Positions 17,463 to 26,271 of a stretch of DNA of 64,000 bases are shown here, piece after piece (within the stretch, counting starts at the first letter, position 1; the number at the start of each line of letters is the position of its first letter). Position numbers and translations under genes: made by a program. This DNA comes from an uncultured Bacteroidales bacterium (GTDB lineage: Bacteria > Bacteroidota > Bacteroidia > Bacteroidales > Muribaculaceae), in NCBI GenBank assembly GCA_902782465.1, contig CACZNH010000007.1, positions 135,255 to 199,254 of the forward strand. Reading direction: 5' to 3'. The notes below the pieces were generated by a model that ran no database searches, was not told the DNA's origin, and saw nothing but the letters and a program-made list of their open reading frames with translations.

Positions 17463-18908
17463 ATGAACGACAACAATCACAACAATAAGAGCGGCAAGAC
17501 GTTGAGTCGCCGCACCTTCCTCAAGGCCCTGGGACTGGGTACCGCCACCGCCGCTGCTCCCGCCATCGTGAGCTGCGCCACTGGTGATGACAAGAAAAAA
17601 TCCCCACAGGAACCGCCTGTGGGCAAGATGACCTATCGCGAGAACCCCAAGACCCACGAGAAGGTTTCCATCCTGGGCTACGGCATGATGCGCTTGCCCG
17701 CCACCAACGGCAAGCCTTTCGGGCGCGACAATGACGCCGAGATTGACCAGGAGATGGTCAACAAGCAGATAGACTACGCCATCGAGCACGGCGTGAACTA
17801 CTTTGACACGTCGCCCGCCTATAGCAAGGGCCTGAGCGAGCGTGCCACGGGCATTGCCCTGAGCCGCCACAAACGCGACGAGTACTTCATCGCCACCAAG
17901 CTCTCCAACTTCGATCCCGAGACCTGGCCACGCGAAGTGAGCATCGAGATGTTCCAGAATTCGCTCAAGGAACTGCAGGTGGATTACATCGATTACCTGC
18001 TGCTGCACTCCATCGGTGGCGGCACTGGCGAGGAGGCCATGGAACTGTTCAGGCAGCGATACATCTACAACGGCATTCTCGACTACCTCATGGAGCAGCG
18101 CGAGAAGGGCATTATCCGCAACCTGGGATTCTCCTATCATGGCGAAATTGCCGTGTTTGACTACCTGCTGGCCAACCATGACAAGTACCACTGGGACTTT
18201 GTGCAGATTGAGCTCAATTACCTGGACTGGAAGCACGCCAAGGAAATCAACGAGGAAAACACCAATGCCGAGTACCTGTATGCCGAGCTGGACAAGCGCG
18301 GCATCCCTGCCGTCATCATGGAACCGCTGCTGGGCGGACGACTGGCCTCGCTGCCCACGCCGCTGGCTCGCAAAATCATGGCCCGTGACCCCGAGCGCTC
18401 GGTGGCCTCCTGGGCCTTCCGCTTTGCCGGCTCCTTCCCGCGCGTGCTCACGGTGCTGAGCGGCATGACCTATATGGAGCACCTCAAGGAGAATCTGTGC
18501 ACCTATTGCCCGCTGGAGGAGTTGAACGACGAGGATAAGGAATTCCTCTACGGCATCGCCGAGGAGATTGTGGGCTACAACACCATCCCTTGTAACGACT
18601 GCAAGTACTGCATGCCGTGCCCCTATGGCATCGACATCCCTGGCGTTCTCACCCATTACAACAAGTGTATCGCCGAGGGTAACCTCACGCGCGACCGCAA
18701 GGACCCCGACTATGCCCGTGCCCGCCGTGCCTTCCTCATCGGCTATGACCGCAGCGTGCCCAAGTTGCGGCAGGCCGACCACTGCATCGGCTGTGGCCAG
18801 TGTGTGAGCCATTGCCCGCAGCGCATCGAGATTCCGCGCGAAATGCAACGCATCAATAACTACGTCGAGGCCCTGAAGCGCAACATCGACCGCGGCCTTG
18901 ACGCGTAA
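17463..18908 (+). CDS. aldo/keto reductase with C-terminal 4Fe-4S ferredoxin domain
   Basis: This is a 481-residue protein. The N-terminus has a twin-arginine-like export signal (SRRTFLKALGLG, residues 15-26) followed by an Ala-rich stretch and a Cys at about 39, suggesting Tat export, perhaps as a lipoprotein. The aldo/keto reductase barrel shows YFDTSPAYSKGLSE (Asp/Tyr), ATKLSNF (Lys) and LLHSIGG (His), the expected catalytic set. The C-terminal 110 residues carry the clusters CNDCKYCMPCPYG and CIGCGQCVSHCP, as in iron-sulfur aldo/keto reductases. It is co-directional with the polyferredoxin gene. The substrate is unknown. Confidence 0.88.
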   Translation: MNDNNHNNKSGKTLSRRTFLKALGLGTATAAAPAIVSCATGDDKKKSPQEPPVGKMTYRENPKTHEKVSILGYGMMRLPATNGKPFGRDNDAEIDQEMVNKQIDYAIEHGVNYFDTSPAYSKGLSERATGIALSRHKRDEYFIATKLSNFDPETWPREVSIEMFQNSLKELQVDYIDYLLLHSIGGGTGEEAMELFRQRYIYNGILDYLMEQREKGIIRNLGFSYHGEIAVFDYLLANHDKYHWDFVQIELNYLDWKHAKEINEENTNAEYLYAELDKRGIPAVIMEPLLGGRLASLPTPLARKIMARDPERSVASWAFRFAGSFPRVLTVLSGMTYMEHLKENLCTYCPLEELNDEDKEFLYGIAEEIVGYNTIPCNDCKYCMPCPYGIDIPGVLTHYNKCIAEGNLTRDRKDPDYARARRAFLIGYDRSVPKLRQADHCIGCGQCVSHCPQRIEIPREMQRINNYVEALKRNIDRGLDA

Positions 18909-18912
18909 AAAT

Positions 18913-19025
18913 AAGGCATTAGGCTTTAGGTGTTAGGCATTAGGCATTAGGTGGCATCCGCTCCCTAACACCTAACGCCTAACGCCTAACGCCTAAAACC
19001 TAACGCCTAACGCCTAAAACCTAAA
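18913..19025. repeat. intergenic heptad-repeat hairpin, core type A, expanded right arm
   Basis: The left arm 18913-18949 (AAGGCATTAGGC words), the core GGTGGCATCCGC (18950-18961), and a 63-bp right arm of about nine CCTAACG/CCTAAAA words abut the ATG at 19026. The right arm is nearly twice the left, pointing to word-number expansion. Confidence 0.9.
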
Positions 19026-19871
19026 ATGAAACTTTTCATTGTCGACGCTTTTACCAGTGAGCCCTTCGGCGGCAACCCTGCTGGGGTGGTGTTGTTGGAG
19101 CGGGACGCTCCCTTTCCGCCCGATGAGCTGATGACCCGTGTCGCTGCCGAACTGCGTTACTCCGAGACGGCCTTCATCCAGCCTCATGGCGGCAGCGAGT
19201 TCACCCTGCGTTACTTTACGCCGACTGGCGAGGTGGACCTGTGCGGTCACGCCACCATTGCCTCGTTTGGCGTGCTGCTTCACGAGGACCTCGTCGCCGA
19301 TGGCGAGACCTGCATCAACCACACCCTGGCGGGCGACCTCACTGTCACCGTGGGCGACCAGGTGATGATGCAGATGGCGCCACCTCAGGCCCTAGAAACA
19401 GCTATCGACACGGCGCGCCTGGCCCGCATCATGGGCGCTTCTGAACTGGTTGCTGCCCTTCGTCCCGAGGTTATCTCTACTGGTTTGCCCGACATCATTA
19501 TGCCCGTTTCCAGTGTGGAAATCCTGAATACCATGAGTCCCGACATGGATGCCCTGACTGCTCTCAGCGACGAGCTGCGCGTCGTCGGCGTTCACGCCTT
19601 CGCCCTCAGCGATGACGGCTATACCGCTCACGTCAGGAATTTTGCCCCGCTCTATGGCATCCCCGAGGAGAGTGCTACAGGCACTGCCAACGCCGCCCTC
19701 ACCCACTACCTGCACCGCCACGGCATTATCTCCAGCCCCACCAAGTGCCGTTTCCTGCAAGGCGAAGCCATGGGCCGTCCCAGCGTCGTTACCACCCAGT
19801 TGCTCACCACCGGCATCATCCACGTCGGCGGTCCCAGCCGCATCATCGCCATTGGAAATATCCTTCTGTAA
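19026..19871 (+). CDS. PhzF-family isomerase/epimerase-like protein
   Basis: At 281 residues, it has the normal length for this family of cytoplasmic enzymes with a diaminopimelate-epimerase fold. Recognisable motifs are the N-terminal VDAFTSEPFGGNPAGVV, the catalytic-glutamate region LRYSETAFI at about residues 43-51, and FTPTGEVDLCGHATIAS at about 65-81. The second-half signature EESATGTANAALTHYL is at about 214-229. No phenazine genes are near, so the true substrate is unknown. Confidence 0.88.
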   Translation: MKLFIVDAFTSEPFGGNPAGVVLLERDAPFPPDELMTRVAAELRYSETAFIQPHGGSEFTLRYFTPTGEVDLCGHATIASFGVLLHEDLVADGETCINHTLAGDLTVTVGDQVMMQMAPPQALETAIDTARLARIMGASELVAALRPEVISTGLPDIIMPVSSVEILNTMSPDMDALTALSDELRVVGVHAFALSDDGYTAHVRNFAPLYGIPEESATGTANAALTHYLHRHGIISSPTKCRFLQGEAMGRPSVVTTQLLTTGIIHVGGPSRIIAIGNILL

Positions 19872-19900
19872 CCTTATCAAACAACCTCTTTTTAGCCAAA

Positions 19901-19974
19901 CAACTTGAACAACGATAAACAACACCAACAACAAATGATAAAGTTATTCCTGTTGTTGTTTGTTGTTCAAGTTG
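19901..19974. repeat. intergenic hairpin of CAAC/GTTG words
   Basis: The perfect 13-bp inverted repeat CAACTTGAACAAC (19901-19913) and GTTGTTCAAGTTG (19962-19974) is extended inward by ACAACACCAACAACA against TGTTGTTGTTTGTTG. It follows the PhzF-like gene by 30 bp and may act as a terminator. It belongs to the same general class of word-built hairpins but uses a different word. Confidence 0.75.
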
Positions 19975-20065
19975 TTGATGGTGTATAGTTTATTGTGAAA
20001 ATACTTGAAAAAGTGTTACTGAATATAAAATAATTTGGATTTTGTGTGTTAAAATTGCTCAGAGG

Positions 20066-20097
20066 TTTTAATGATTGAAAAATAATGTGTAAGTTTG
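20066..20097 (+). promoter_or_regulatory. Bacteroidetes promoter of the SusC gene
   Basis: The -7 box is TAAGTTTG (20090-20097); 20 bp upstream lies TTTT (20066-20069), one mismatch from TTTG. The predicted start near 20104 gives a leader of about 57 nt. It probably drives the susC-susD-lipoprotein operon. Confidence 0.6.
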
Positions 20098-20160
20098 TAG
20101 TTCATTCTATTGCAAATATTATCACTCAAAATAACCTAAACATAAAAACCTATTAAAACA

Positions 20161-23100
20161 ATGAGAAAACAGTTACTATTGCTACTCTGCCTTAGCCTCT
20201 TGTCGCTGCCGGGCATTGCCCGCGTGGTGACAGGCGTGGTGACGCAGTCGAGCGACGGCGAGCCGATTATCGGCGCGTCGGTCAAGGTGCACGGCACGAC
20301 GCGTGGCACGGCGACCGACTTCGACGGCCGTTTCTCGATTGAGGCTAACGACGGTGACGTGCTCGACGTGAGCTACGTGGGCATGAATCCCAAGAGCGTG
20401 AAGATTGGCGCCGGACAGTCGGTGGTCAACATCACCCTTGAGGAGAACGCCCAAGTGCTGGGTGAGGTCGTGGTGACCGCCATGGGCCAGACCCAGGAGA
20501 AAAAGAAACTGAACTTCGCCGTTCAGTCCCTTGACGAGGAACAGGTGACCGCTGGCGGTTCCACCAACTTCGCCAACACGCTGCAGGGCAAGATTGCCGG
20601 TCTGCAGGTGAGCACCGGCGGCAGTTCGCCCAACTCCTCGACGCAGGTCATCATCCGTGCCATCTCGTCGATGAACAACTCACAGAGCAACGAGCCGTTG
20701 ATGATTGTCGATGGCATGGCCATTCGCGGTGGTGGCTCGACGCTGGGCGACCTAAACCCCAACGACATCGAGAACATCACCGTGCTGAAGGGTGCCGCCG
20801 CATCGGCGCTCTACGGCCAGGAGGGTGCCAATGGTGTCATCATGATTACGACCAAGAACGGCGGCACGGGCGGCGAAATCACCGTCACGGCATCGGCATC
20901 GCTCGAAATCAACACGCCAGCGCGCCTGCCCCGCATCCAGAAGACCTTCATCCCCGGTGCCAAGGGTATGTACAAGGAGAACATGGGCAGCGGAGGCTGG
21001 GGCCCCTACATGAGCGAGAATGACACCTACTACAACAACCTGAAGGAATTCCTGAAGACGGGCATCATGCAGAAGTATGACGTGAGCGTGAGCGGCGGAA
21101 CGGACAAGTTCACCTCTTATGCCTCCATCTCCTATACCGACAACCAGGGTATCGTTCCCAAGGACTACCGCAAGCAGGTGAACATGCTGCTCAAGGGCAT
21201 CTACAAGCCCAGCGACAAGGTGACGTTGCAGCTGAGCGCCAACTTCATGAACCGCAAGTCGCGCGGCTTTGGCAACTCGATGTCCACCATCTACAACTGG
21301 GGTATCAACAAGGACATGAGCGACTACCGCACCCTGGAGGGACACGTGAACTGGTGGGCCTACTATGACCACTGGGAGAACCTGCTGGATACCGAGCGCA
21401 TCAACGGTGCCGTCTCGCCCTACTTCGGCCGCTACATGGACTGGAGCCAGACCGAGGGCAACCGCTTCGTCATCAACGGTCAGATCAGCTATGAGCCCAT
21501 CAAGAACCTGGTGTTCACTGGCAAGATGGGCTATGACAAGAGCTACTCGATGTATGACTCCTACACGATTCCCCGCCTCTATGACGGAGACCTGGTGGAC
21601 CCCGAGGCCGAGGATGTGAAGACCAAGCTGAGTGACATGCAGGACCGCTACGGTTCCTACAGCTTCCAACCCTCGCGCGGCGCACTGCTGAACATGCAGC
21701 TGCTGGCCACCTACCAGCACACCTTTGCCGAGGACTATACCGTCAGCGCCCTCTATGGTGTGGAGTTCAAGGAGACCAAGGGACTGGAATCCTCTATCTA
21801 CAACGAACACTTCCAGCTGGGTGGTGAGTTCTACAGCTTCAACAACACCGACTTCACCAACGGTGACCTGCTGATCAGCAACCACCCCACGCTGTACCAC
21901 TCGAAATATAACAAATATGGCCACTTCGGCGAACTGCGCTTTGACTACAAGGGCATGGCACAGCTGTCGGTAACGGGCCGTATGGACGGTTCATCGGCCT
22001 TCAAGCAGGCCTCCAAGACCAACTACTTCTATCCCTCGGTAACCGCGGGTGTCATCTTCAGCGAGCTGTTTAACCTGAGCAACGACTGGTTCAGCTACGG
22101 CAAGCTGCGCGGCAACTGGGCCAAGGTGGGTAAGGACAGCCCCCGCTACCTGTTTACCGACACCTACAAGCAGTGGACCCTCTTCCCCGACGGCGGCTAC
22201 GGTGTTGACCCCACCACGTCACGCGCCATCGACCTGGAGCCCGAGATGACCAAGTCGTGGGAGATTGGCGCCGACCTGCGCTTCTTCCGCAACTGGACAC
22301 GCCTTGACATCGCCTACTACTCGACCACGGTCGATAACCAGATCGTGAGTGTGCGCGTGTCGCCGGCATCGGGTACCATCCTGCAGACCCGCAACGAGGG
22401 TAGCCTGAAGAACCACGGTATGGAGATTTCGCTCAATCAGGACATCTTCAAGACCACCGACTTTGATTGGACGGCATTCGCCAACTTCTCGTTCAACCGC
22501 AGCAAGGTGCTGTACCTGCCCAATGACATTATCGAAATCCAGGGCACGCAGTATGGCGACATCTTCCCCGTTGCCCGCCTGCACGAGTCCTCGACGGGTA
22601 TCTCGGGTAAGGACTATGTGCGTGACCCGGACGGCAACGTCGTGTGCGACGAGAACGGTTATCCCATCATCGACAGCGCCAAGGGCCTGTACATCGGTAA
22701 CCGCGAGCCCGACTGGCTGTTGGGTATCGGCAGCACACTGCGTTACAAGAACGCCACGCTGTCGTTCCTGTTCGATGGCCGCAAGGGTGGTGACGTGGTC
22801 AACGTCACGGGCCGCAGCCAGATTACCAACGGCATGAGCAGCCTGTATGACAAGTACCGCAACCGCGAGTACATCATCAACGGTGTGCAGGCAGTGCCTG
22901 GTCCTGATGGCACGACGACCTATGTCAAGAACACCACGCCCATCGTGCTTGACTCCTATTTCATCAACACCTACTATGCCACCGTATCGTCCAACTTCAT
23001 CGAGGACGGTTCCTATATCCGCTTGAGCTATGTGACGCTGAGCTACGACCTCGGCAAGCACTTCAAGCGCACCTGGCCCGTCAAAGGGCTCACGCTCACT

Positions 23101-23256
23101 GCCACAGGCCGCAACCTGCTGCTGCTGACCAAGTACCGCGGCAATGACCCCGCTGTGCTGGCAGGCACCGGTGGCGGTACGGGTAGTGCCGGTATCGACA
23201 ACTACAATGTGCCCGGCACGCGCAGTTACAATTTCACACTTAAAGCAACATTCTAA
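20161..23256 (+). CDS. SusC/RagA-type TonB-dependent outer-membrane transporter
   Basis: This 1031-residue outer-membrane barrel imports oligomers with its SusD partner. The signal peptide is at about residues 1-20. The N-terminal carboxypeptidase-regulatory-like domain (about 21-100: VTGVVTQSSDGEPIIGASV, FDGRFSIEANDGDVLDVSYVG) is followed by the plug with the SusC signature ALYGQEGANGVIMITTKNG at about 218-236, and then the barrel to the C-terminal TLKATF. There is no STN signalling domain. The susD gene follows after 15 bp. No sigma/anti-sigma or hybrid two-component regulator is adjacent. Confidence 0.95.
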   Translation: MRKQLLLLLCLSLLSLPGIARVVTGVVTQSSDGEPIIGASVKVHGTTRGTATDFDGRFSIEANDGDVLDVSYVGMNPKSVKIGAGQSVVNITLEENAQVLGEVVVTAMGQTQEKKKLNFAVQSLDEEQVTAGGSTNFANTLQGKIAGLQVSTGGSSPNSSTQVIIRAISSMNNSQSNEPLMIVDGMAIRGGGSTLGDLNPNDIENITVLKGAAASALYGQEGANGVIMITTKNGGTGGEITVTASASLEINTPARLPRIQKTFIPGAKGMYKENMGSGGWGPYMSENDTYYNNLKEFLKTGIMQKYDVSVSGGTDKFTSYASISYTDNQGIVPKDYRKQVNMLLKGIYKPSDKVTLQLSANFMNRKSRGFGNSMSTIYNWGINKDMSDYRTLEGHVNWWAYYDHWENLLDTERINGAVSPYFGRYMDWSQTEGNRFVINGQISYEPIKNLVFTGKMGYDKSYSMYDSYTIPRLYDGDLVDPEAEDVKTKLSDMQDRYGSYSFQPSRGALLNMQLLATYQHTFAEDYTVSALYGVEFKETKGLESSIYNEHFQLGGEFYSFNNTDFTNGDLLISNHPTLYHSKYNKYGHFGELRFDYKGMAQLSVTGRMDGSSAFKQASKTNYFYPSVTAGVIFSELFNLSNDWFSYGKLRGNWAKVGKDSPRYLFTDTYKQWTLFPDGGYGVDPTTSRAIDLEPEMTKSWEIGADLRFFRNWTRLDIAYYSTTVDNQIVSVRVSPASGTILQTRNEGSLKNHGMEISLNQDIFKTTDFDWTAFANFSFNRSKVLYLPNDIIEIQGTQYGDIFPVARLHESSTGISGKDYVRDPDGNVVCDENGYPIIDSAKGLYIGNREPDWLLGIGSTLRYKNATLSFLFDGRKGGDVVNVTGRSQITNGMSSLYDKYRNREYIINGVQAVPGPDGTTTYVKNTTPIVLDSYFINTYYATVSSNFIEDGSYIRLSYVTLSYDLGKHFKRTWPVKGLTLTATGRNLLLLTKYRGNDPAVLAGTGGGTGSAGIDNYNVPGTRSYNFTLKATF

Positions 23257-23271
23257 AAAGGCCGACTGATT

Positions 23272-25188
23272 ATGAAACAGATTAAATTTTTCGCATTATT
23301 GATGCTGGTTGGCCTGCTGTCGGTGAGCTGCAACGACATGCTCGACGATAACATCAATCCCGACAGGGCCCATGATATCGAGGCCAAGAACGGTCTGCCG
23401 GTTGTCATCTACTATGCCCAGCAGATTGTCTATGACCATAGTGAATACTACGCCTACTTCTCGCAGATGCTCACCACGGGCGGCAAGAGCTCGGTGGGTG
23501 CCTACAGTTACAAGTGCGAGTGGGAGATGCTGACGATGAACCGCCACCCGATGTGGCGCCGCCACTTCTATGACATCGGTAAGAACACCGTCAACCTCAT
23601 CAACAACTCCCAGGCTATCAATTCGCCCAATTATGAGCTCATCGGCCGCACCATCAAGCTGATGTCCACCCAGTTGACGACCGATGCCTTTGGCGATATC
23701 CCCCGCAGCGAGGCTTATCTGAGCATCGCTCCCACCTACGACACCCAGGCCTCGATTTACGCCTGGATGATGCAGGAGTGCGACGACCTCATCAAGATGT
23801 ATGAGGATCCTGCGGTAATCAATAATCCCGACAACCAGGAAATTACCGTCAAGGAGGACCGCGTCTATGCCGGCGACCTGGAGCGCTGGAAAGGCCTGGT
23901 GCTGGCTGTCAAGGCACGCCTGCTGCTGCGCAACATCCCCAATGTGGACCGCAGCCCCGCCATGTGCCAGAAGATTGTTGACGCTGCCGATGCCGCCATC
24001 AACCAGTGGCGCAAGGGCGACGTCTTTGACTATCAGGGCAGCCGCGAGGCGTGGTTCGGCAACGAGCCCCGCTACTACTGGGACGGCGGCACGGGAACGC
24101 AGAATGCCGTGTGGAGCGTTGCCCAGCCCGTCATCAACTCGTGGGAGTCGCGTGGCAACCTCTTGGGCAGCGCCATCCCCAGCAAGTTCTTCATGGTTGA
24201 CCTTCTGGGTATCAGCAAGCCCGACAACGAGATGACCTGCGGCATGTTTACCGCCGAGGGCCAGCACGACGGCTTTGCCAACGACCCGCGTTGCGGACTG
24301 CTGATGATTGCCCGCACGGGTCCCGCCAGTGCTTCATCGACCAGCGACCGCATCAAGATGCGTTACCTGGAGAACAACATCGGTATGGGTACCTCTTACA
24401 AGATTGCCAACTATCCCAACCTGTACATGGGAGCCTACGCCGGAGCAGCTGACGCCTATAACCCCATCTTCACGATGGAGGAGCTTTACTTCATCAAGGC
24501 CGAGGCCCTCTACTGGATGGGCAACAAGACCGAGGCTTGCGCCCTCGCTAAGGAAGCCACGCAGTGGAACATCCAGCGTCATCTGGACGCCTTCCTGCGC
24601 CTCTATCCCAACGAGAACTATAACGAGAAGACCGACAACAAGTATCCCGGCAACTCGCTGGCTGGCGGCAAGCCCGGCTATCAGCCTGCCGAATACTGGT
24701 TTGGCCAGATTGCCGCGTTCCTCAACAACGAGGATTACTACAGCGGCACCAAGGTGCAGGTTCACAAGGTGACCGACCGCGGCAACAGGCACTGGTTCTT
24801 CAATCCCAGCGAATTCTCGTTGAGCGACCTGATGCAGCAAAAGTACATCGCCATGTACCTGCAGCCCGAGCAGTGGACCGACATGCGCCGTTACCACTAC
24901 AGCAACAACCGCAACCACTACGGCATCGGTGACAACCAGGAAATCGTCTATCCGACCCTGCGCAGGCCCTACAACCTCTATGCAGCCTACTGGATTGACG
25001 GCCTGACCGAGGAGCAGAAGGAGAACACCTGGATCCAGCGCCTCAACTACGATACCGAGACCGAGGAAAAGTACAACCGCGGTGAGCTCGAGCGCCTGGG
25101 CGCTTACAAGAACTACAAGTGGCTCCAGGAACCCATGATTTGGGCCCACAAGTACGGTGAAATCACCTCACTGACAACTGAAAACTGA
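23272..25188 (+). CDS. SusD/RagB-family outer-membrane lipoprotein
   Basis: This 638-residue surface lipoprotein acts as the lid and ligand-binding partner of the SusC pore. The lipobox is at LLSVSC (Cys22). TPR-like helices characteristic of the family appear at ERWKGLVLAVKARLLLRNIPN (first 20 residues diagnostic) and MEELYFIKAEALYWMGNKT. The C-terminus contains QKYIAMYLQPEQWTDMRRY, typical of the family. The last codons (TTEN and the stop) are contributed by a TGACAACTGAAAACT heptad repeat that runs across the stop codon. Confidence 0.92.
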   Translation: MKQIKFFALLMLVGLLSVSCNDMLDDNINPDRAHDIEAKNGLPVVIYYAQQIVYDHSEYYAYFSQMLTTGGKSSVGAYSYKCEWEMLTMNRHPMWRRHFYDIGKNTVNLINNSQAINSPNYELIGRTIKLMSTQLTTDAFGDIPRSEAYLSIAPTYDTQASIYAWMMQECDDLIKMYEDPAVINNPDNQEITVKEDRVYAGDLERWKGLVLAVKARLLLRNIPNVDRSPAMCQKIVDAADAAINQWRKGDVFDYQGSREAWFGNEPRYYWDGGTGTQNAVWSVAQPVINSWESRGNLLGSAIPSKFFMVDLLGISKPDNEMTCGMFTAEGQHDGFANDPRCGLLMIARTGPASASSTSDRIKMRYLENNIGMGTSYKIANYPNLYMGAYAGAADAYNPIFTMEELYFIKAEALYWMGNKTEACALAKEATQWNIQRHLDAFLRLYPNENYNEKTDNKYPGNSLAGGKPGYQPAEYWFGQIAAFLNNEDYYSGTKVQVHKVTDRGNRHWFFNPSEFSLSDLMQQKYIAMYLQPEQWTDMRRYHYSNNRNHYGIGDNQEIVYPTLRRPYNLYAAYWIDGLTEEQKENTWIQRLNYDTETEEKYNRGELERLGAYKNYKWLQEPMIWAHKYGEITSLTTEN

Positions 25189-25204
25189 CAACTGAAAACT
25201 CAAG
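25171..25204. repeat. single heptad arm overlapping the susD stop codon
   Basis: Four words (TGACAAC/TGAAAAC type) run from the last codons of susD through its TGA stop to 7 bp before the next ATG. The repeat therefore encodes the C-terminal residues of the SusD protein. Confidence 0.8.
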
Positions 25205-25210
25205 AAGAAT

Positions 25211-26257
25211 ATGAAACGATATAAATTATATGGACTGATAGCGTTGATGGCATTGCTGACGGCATCGTGCGCAATCCATGACCCGTTTGCCGACAACGGC
25301 GAACTCGGTCAGGTCTTGCCCACGGTGGACTGGGAGCAAGGCTCCACGCTGGTCAAGGCTGGCAACTATGCCACCTTCAAGGGTAAATACTACACCACCA
25401 GCGAGAAGGCGATAGACCACAGCGAGGTGTGGTGCCTGATTAAGCGCGAACAGGTGGCAACGGCGACCAGCAAGCTGACGACATCGCTCGCTTATACCAA
25501 GAACTACTCCCTGACCGATACCGTGCGCTCCATGCAGCGTGTGGCCACCTATCCGCACAACAAGGCCGTGTGGGACGGCTATGAGTATGTGCTCACCGAC
25601 AGTTTCCCCACTTCGCGCACCCTCGCCCCCGTGACCTGGGTCAACCCCGAGGAGTGGGACCAGGAGAAGTTTGACAGCTACTATCCCTCGACGTTCCAGC
25701 AGGAATTCAAGGACTACATGGTGAGGGCCTTGACCAAGGACAGCACCTACTACAATGACCTGCGCAATGTCTATATCAAGTACAACTTCCCCATTGAGCT
25801 GTTCCAGCAGCTGAATGCACAGTACAACATTGACTTCCCGACCGACACAACCACCGACGACAAGTCCAACGCCTGGTTTACCACCGATGAAGTGGACCAT
25901 TACTACTACATCACGGTAGCCGAGGACGGCACGGCGGTCTATCACGAGATTGCCAGCGAGAGCGACGCCCCTGCGGGCGCCAACGTCCAGGCAGTCTATA
26001 AGTCGGCCTTCTGGCTCTTCTCGCGTTACAGCGACGACACGGGCGGTAAGATTACGACCGTGCGCCGCCAGTACATGCCCTATTTCCAGAGCATGCTCGA
26101 GACCATCCCCTTCACCTCGTGGATTTACAACACCGCCGACAAGTCCTACACGGTGAACTTCAGCCGCAAGTACTCGCTATTGCCGCAGTACCGCGTCTAT
26201 GACACCGACGGCAAGATGGGTGTGACTACCGACAACAAAGAAGTTTCACTGAACTAA
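25211..26257 (+). CDS. lipoprotein of unknown function in the SusC/SusD operon
   Basis: This is a 348-residue predicted surface or periplasmic lipoprotein, with signal and lipobox LLTASC (Cys20). The mature part is rich in Tyr, Asp and Thr, with no motif I can assign. Its place third in the operon is where accessory glycan-binding lipoproteins usually lie. It starts 22 bp after susD and ends 14 bp before the PKD lipoprotein, so all four are probably one transcript. Confidence 0.75.
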   Translation: MKRYKLYGLIALMALLTASCAIHDPFADNGELGQVLPTVDWEQGSTLVKAGNYATFKGKYYTTSEKAIDHSEVWCLIKREQVATATSKLTTSLAYTKNYSLTDTVRSMQRVATYPHNKAVWDGYEYVLTDSFPTSRTLAPVTWVNPEEWDQEKFDSYYPSTFQQEFKDYMVRALTKDSTYYNDLRNVYIKYNFPIELFQQLNAQYNIDFPTDTTTDDKSNAWFTTDEVDHYYYITVAEDGTAVYHEIASESDAPAGANVQAVYKSAFWLFSRYSDDTGGKITTVRRQYMPYFQSMLETIPFTSWIYNTADKSYTVNFSRKYSLLPQYRVYDTDGKMGVTTDNKEVSLN

Positions 26258-26271
26258 AAACGGAGGAAAAG

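Noticed and set aside
18913-19025. CRISPR array
   Set aside because: Repeat units are 7 nt with no unique spacers, and no cas genes are present.
19026-19871. A phenazine biosynthesis gene
   Set aside because: PhzF-like proteins are widespread outside phenazine producers and no other phz gene is present.
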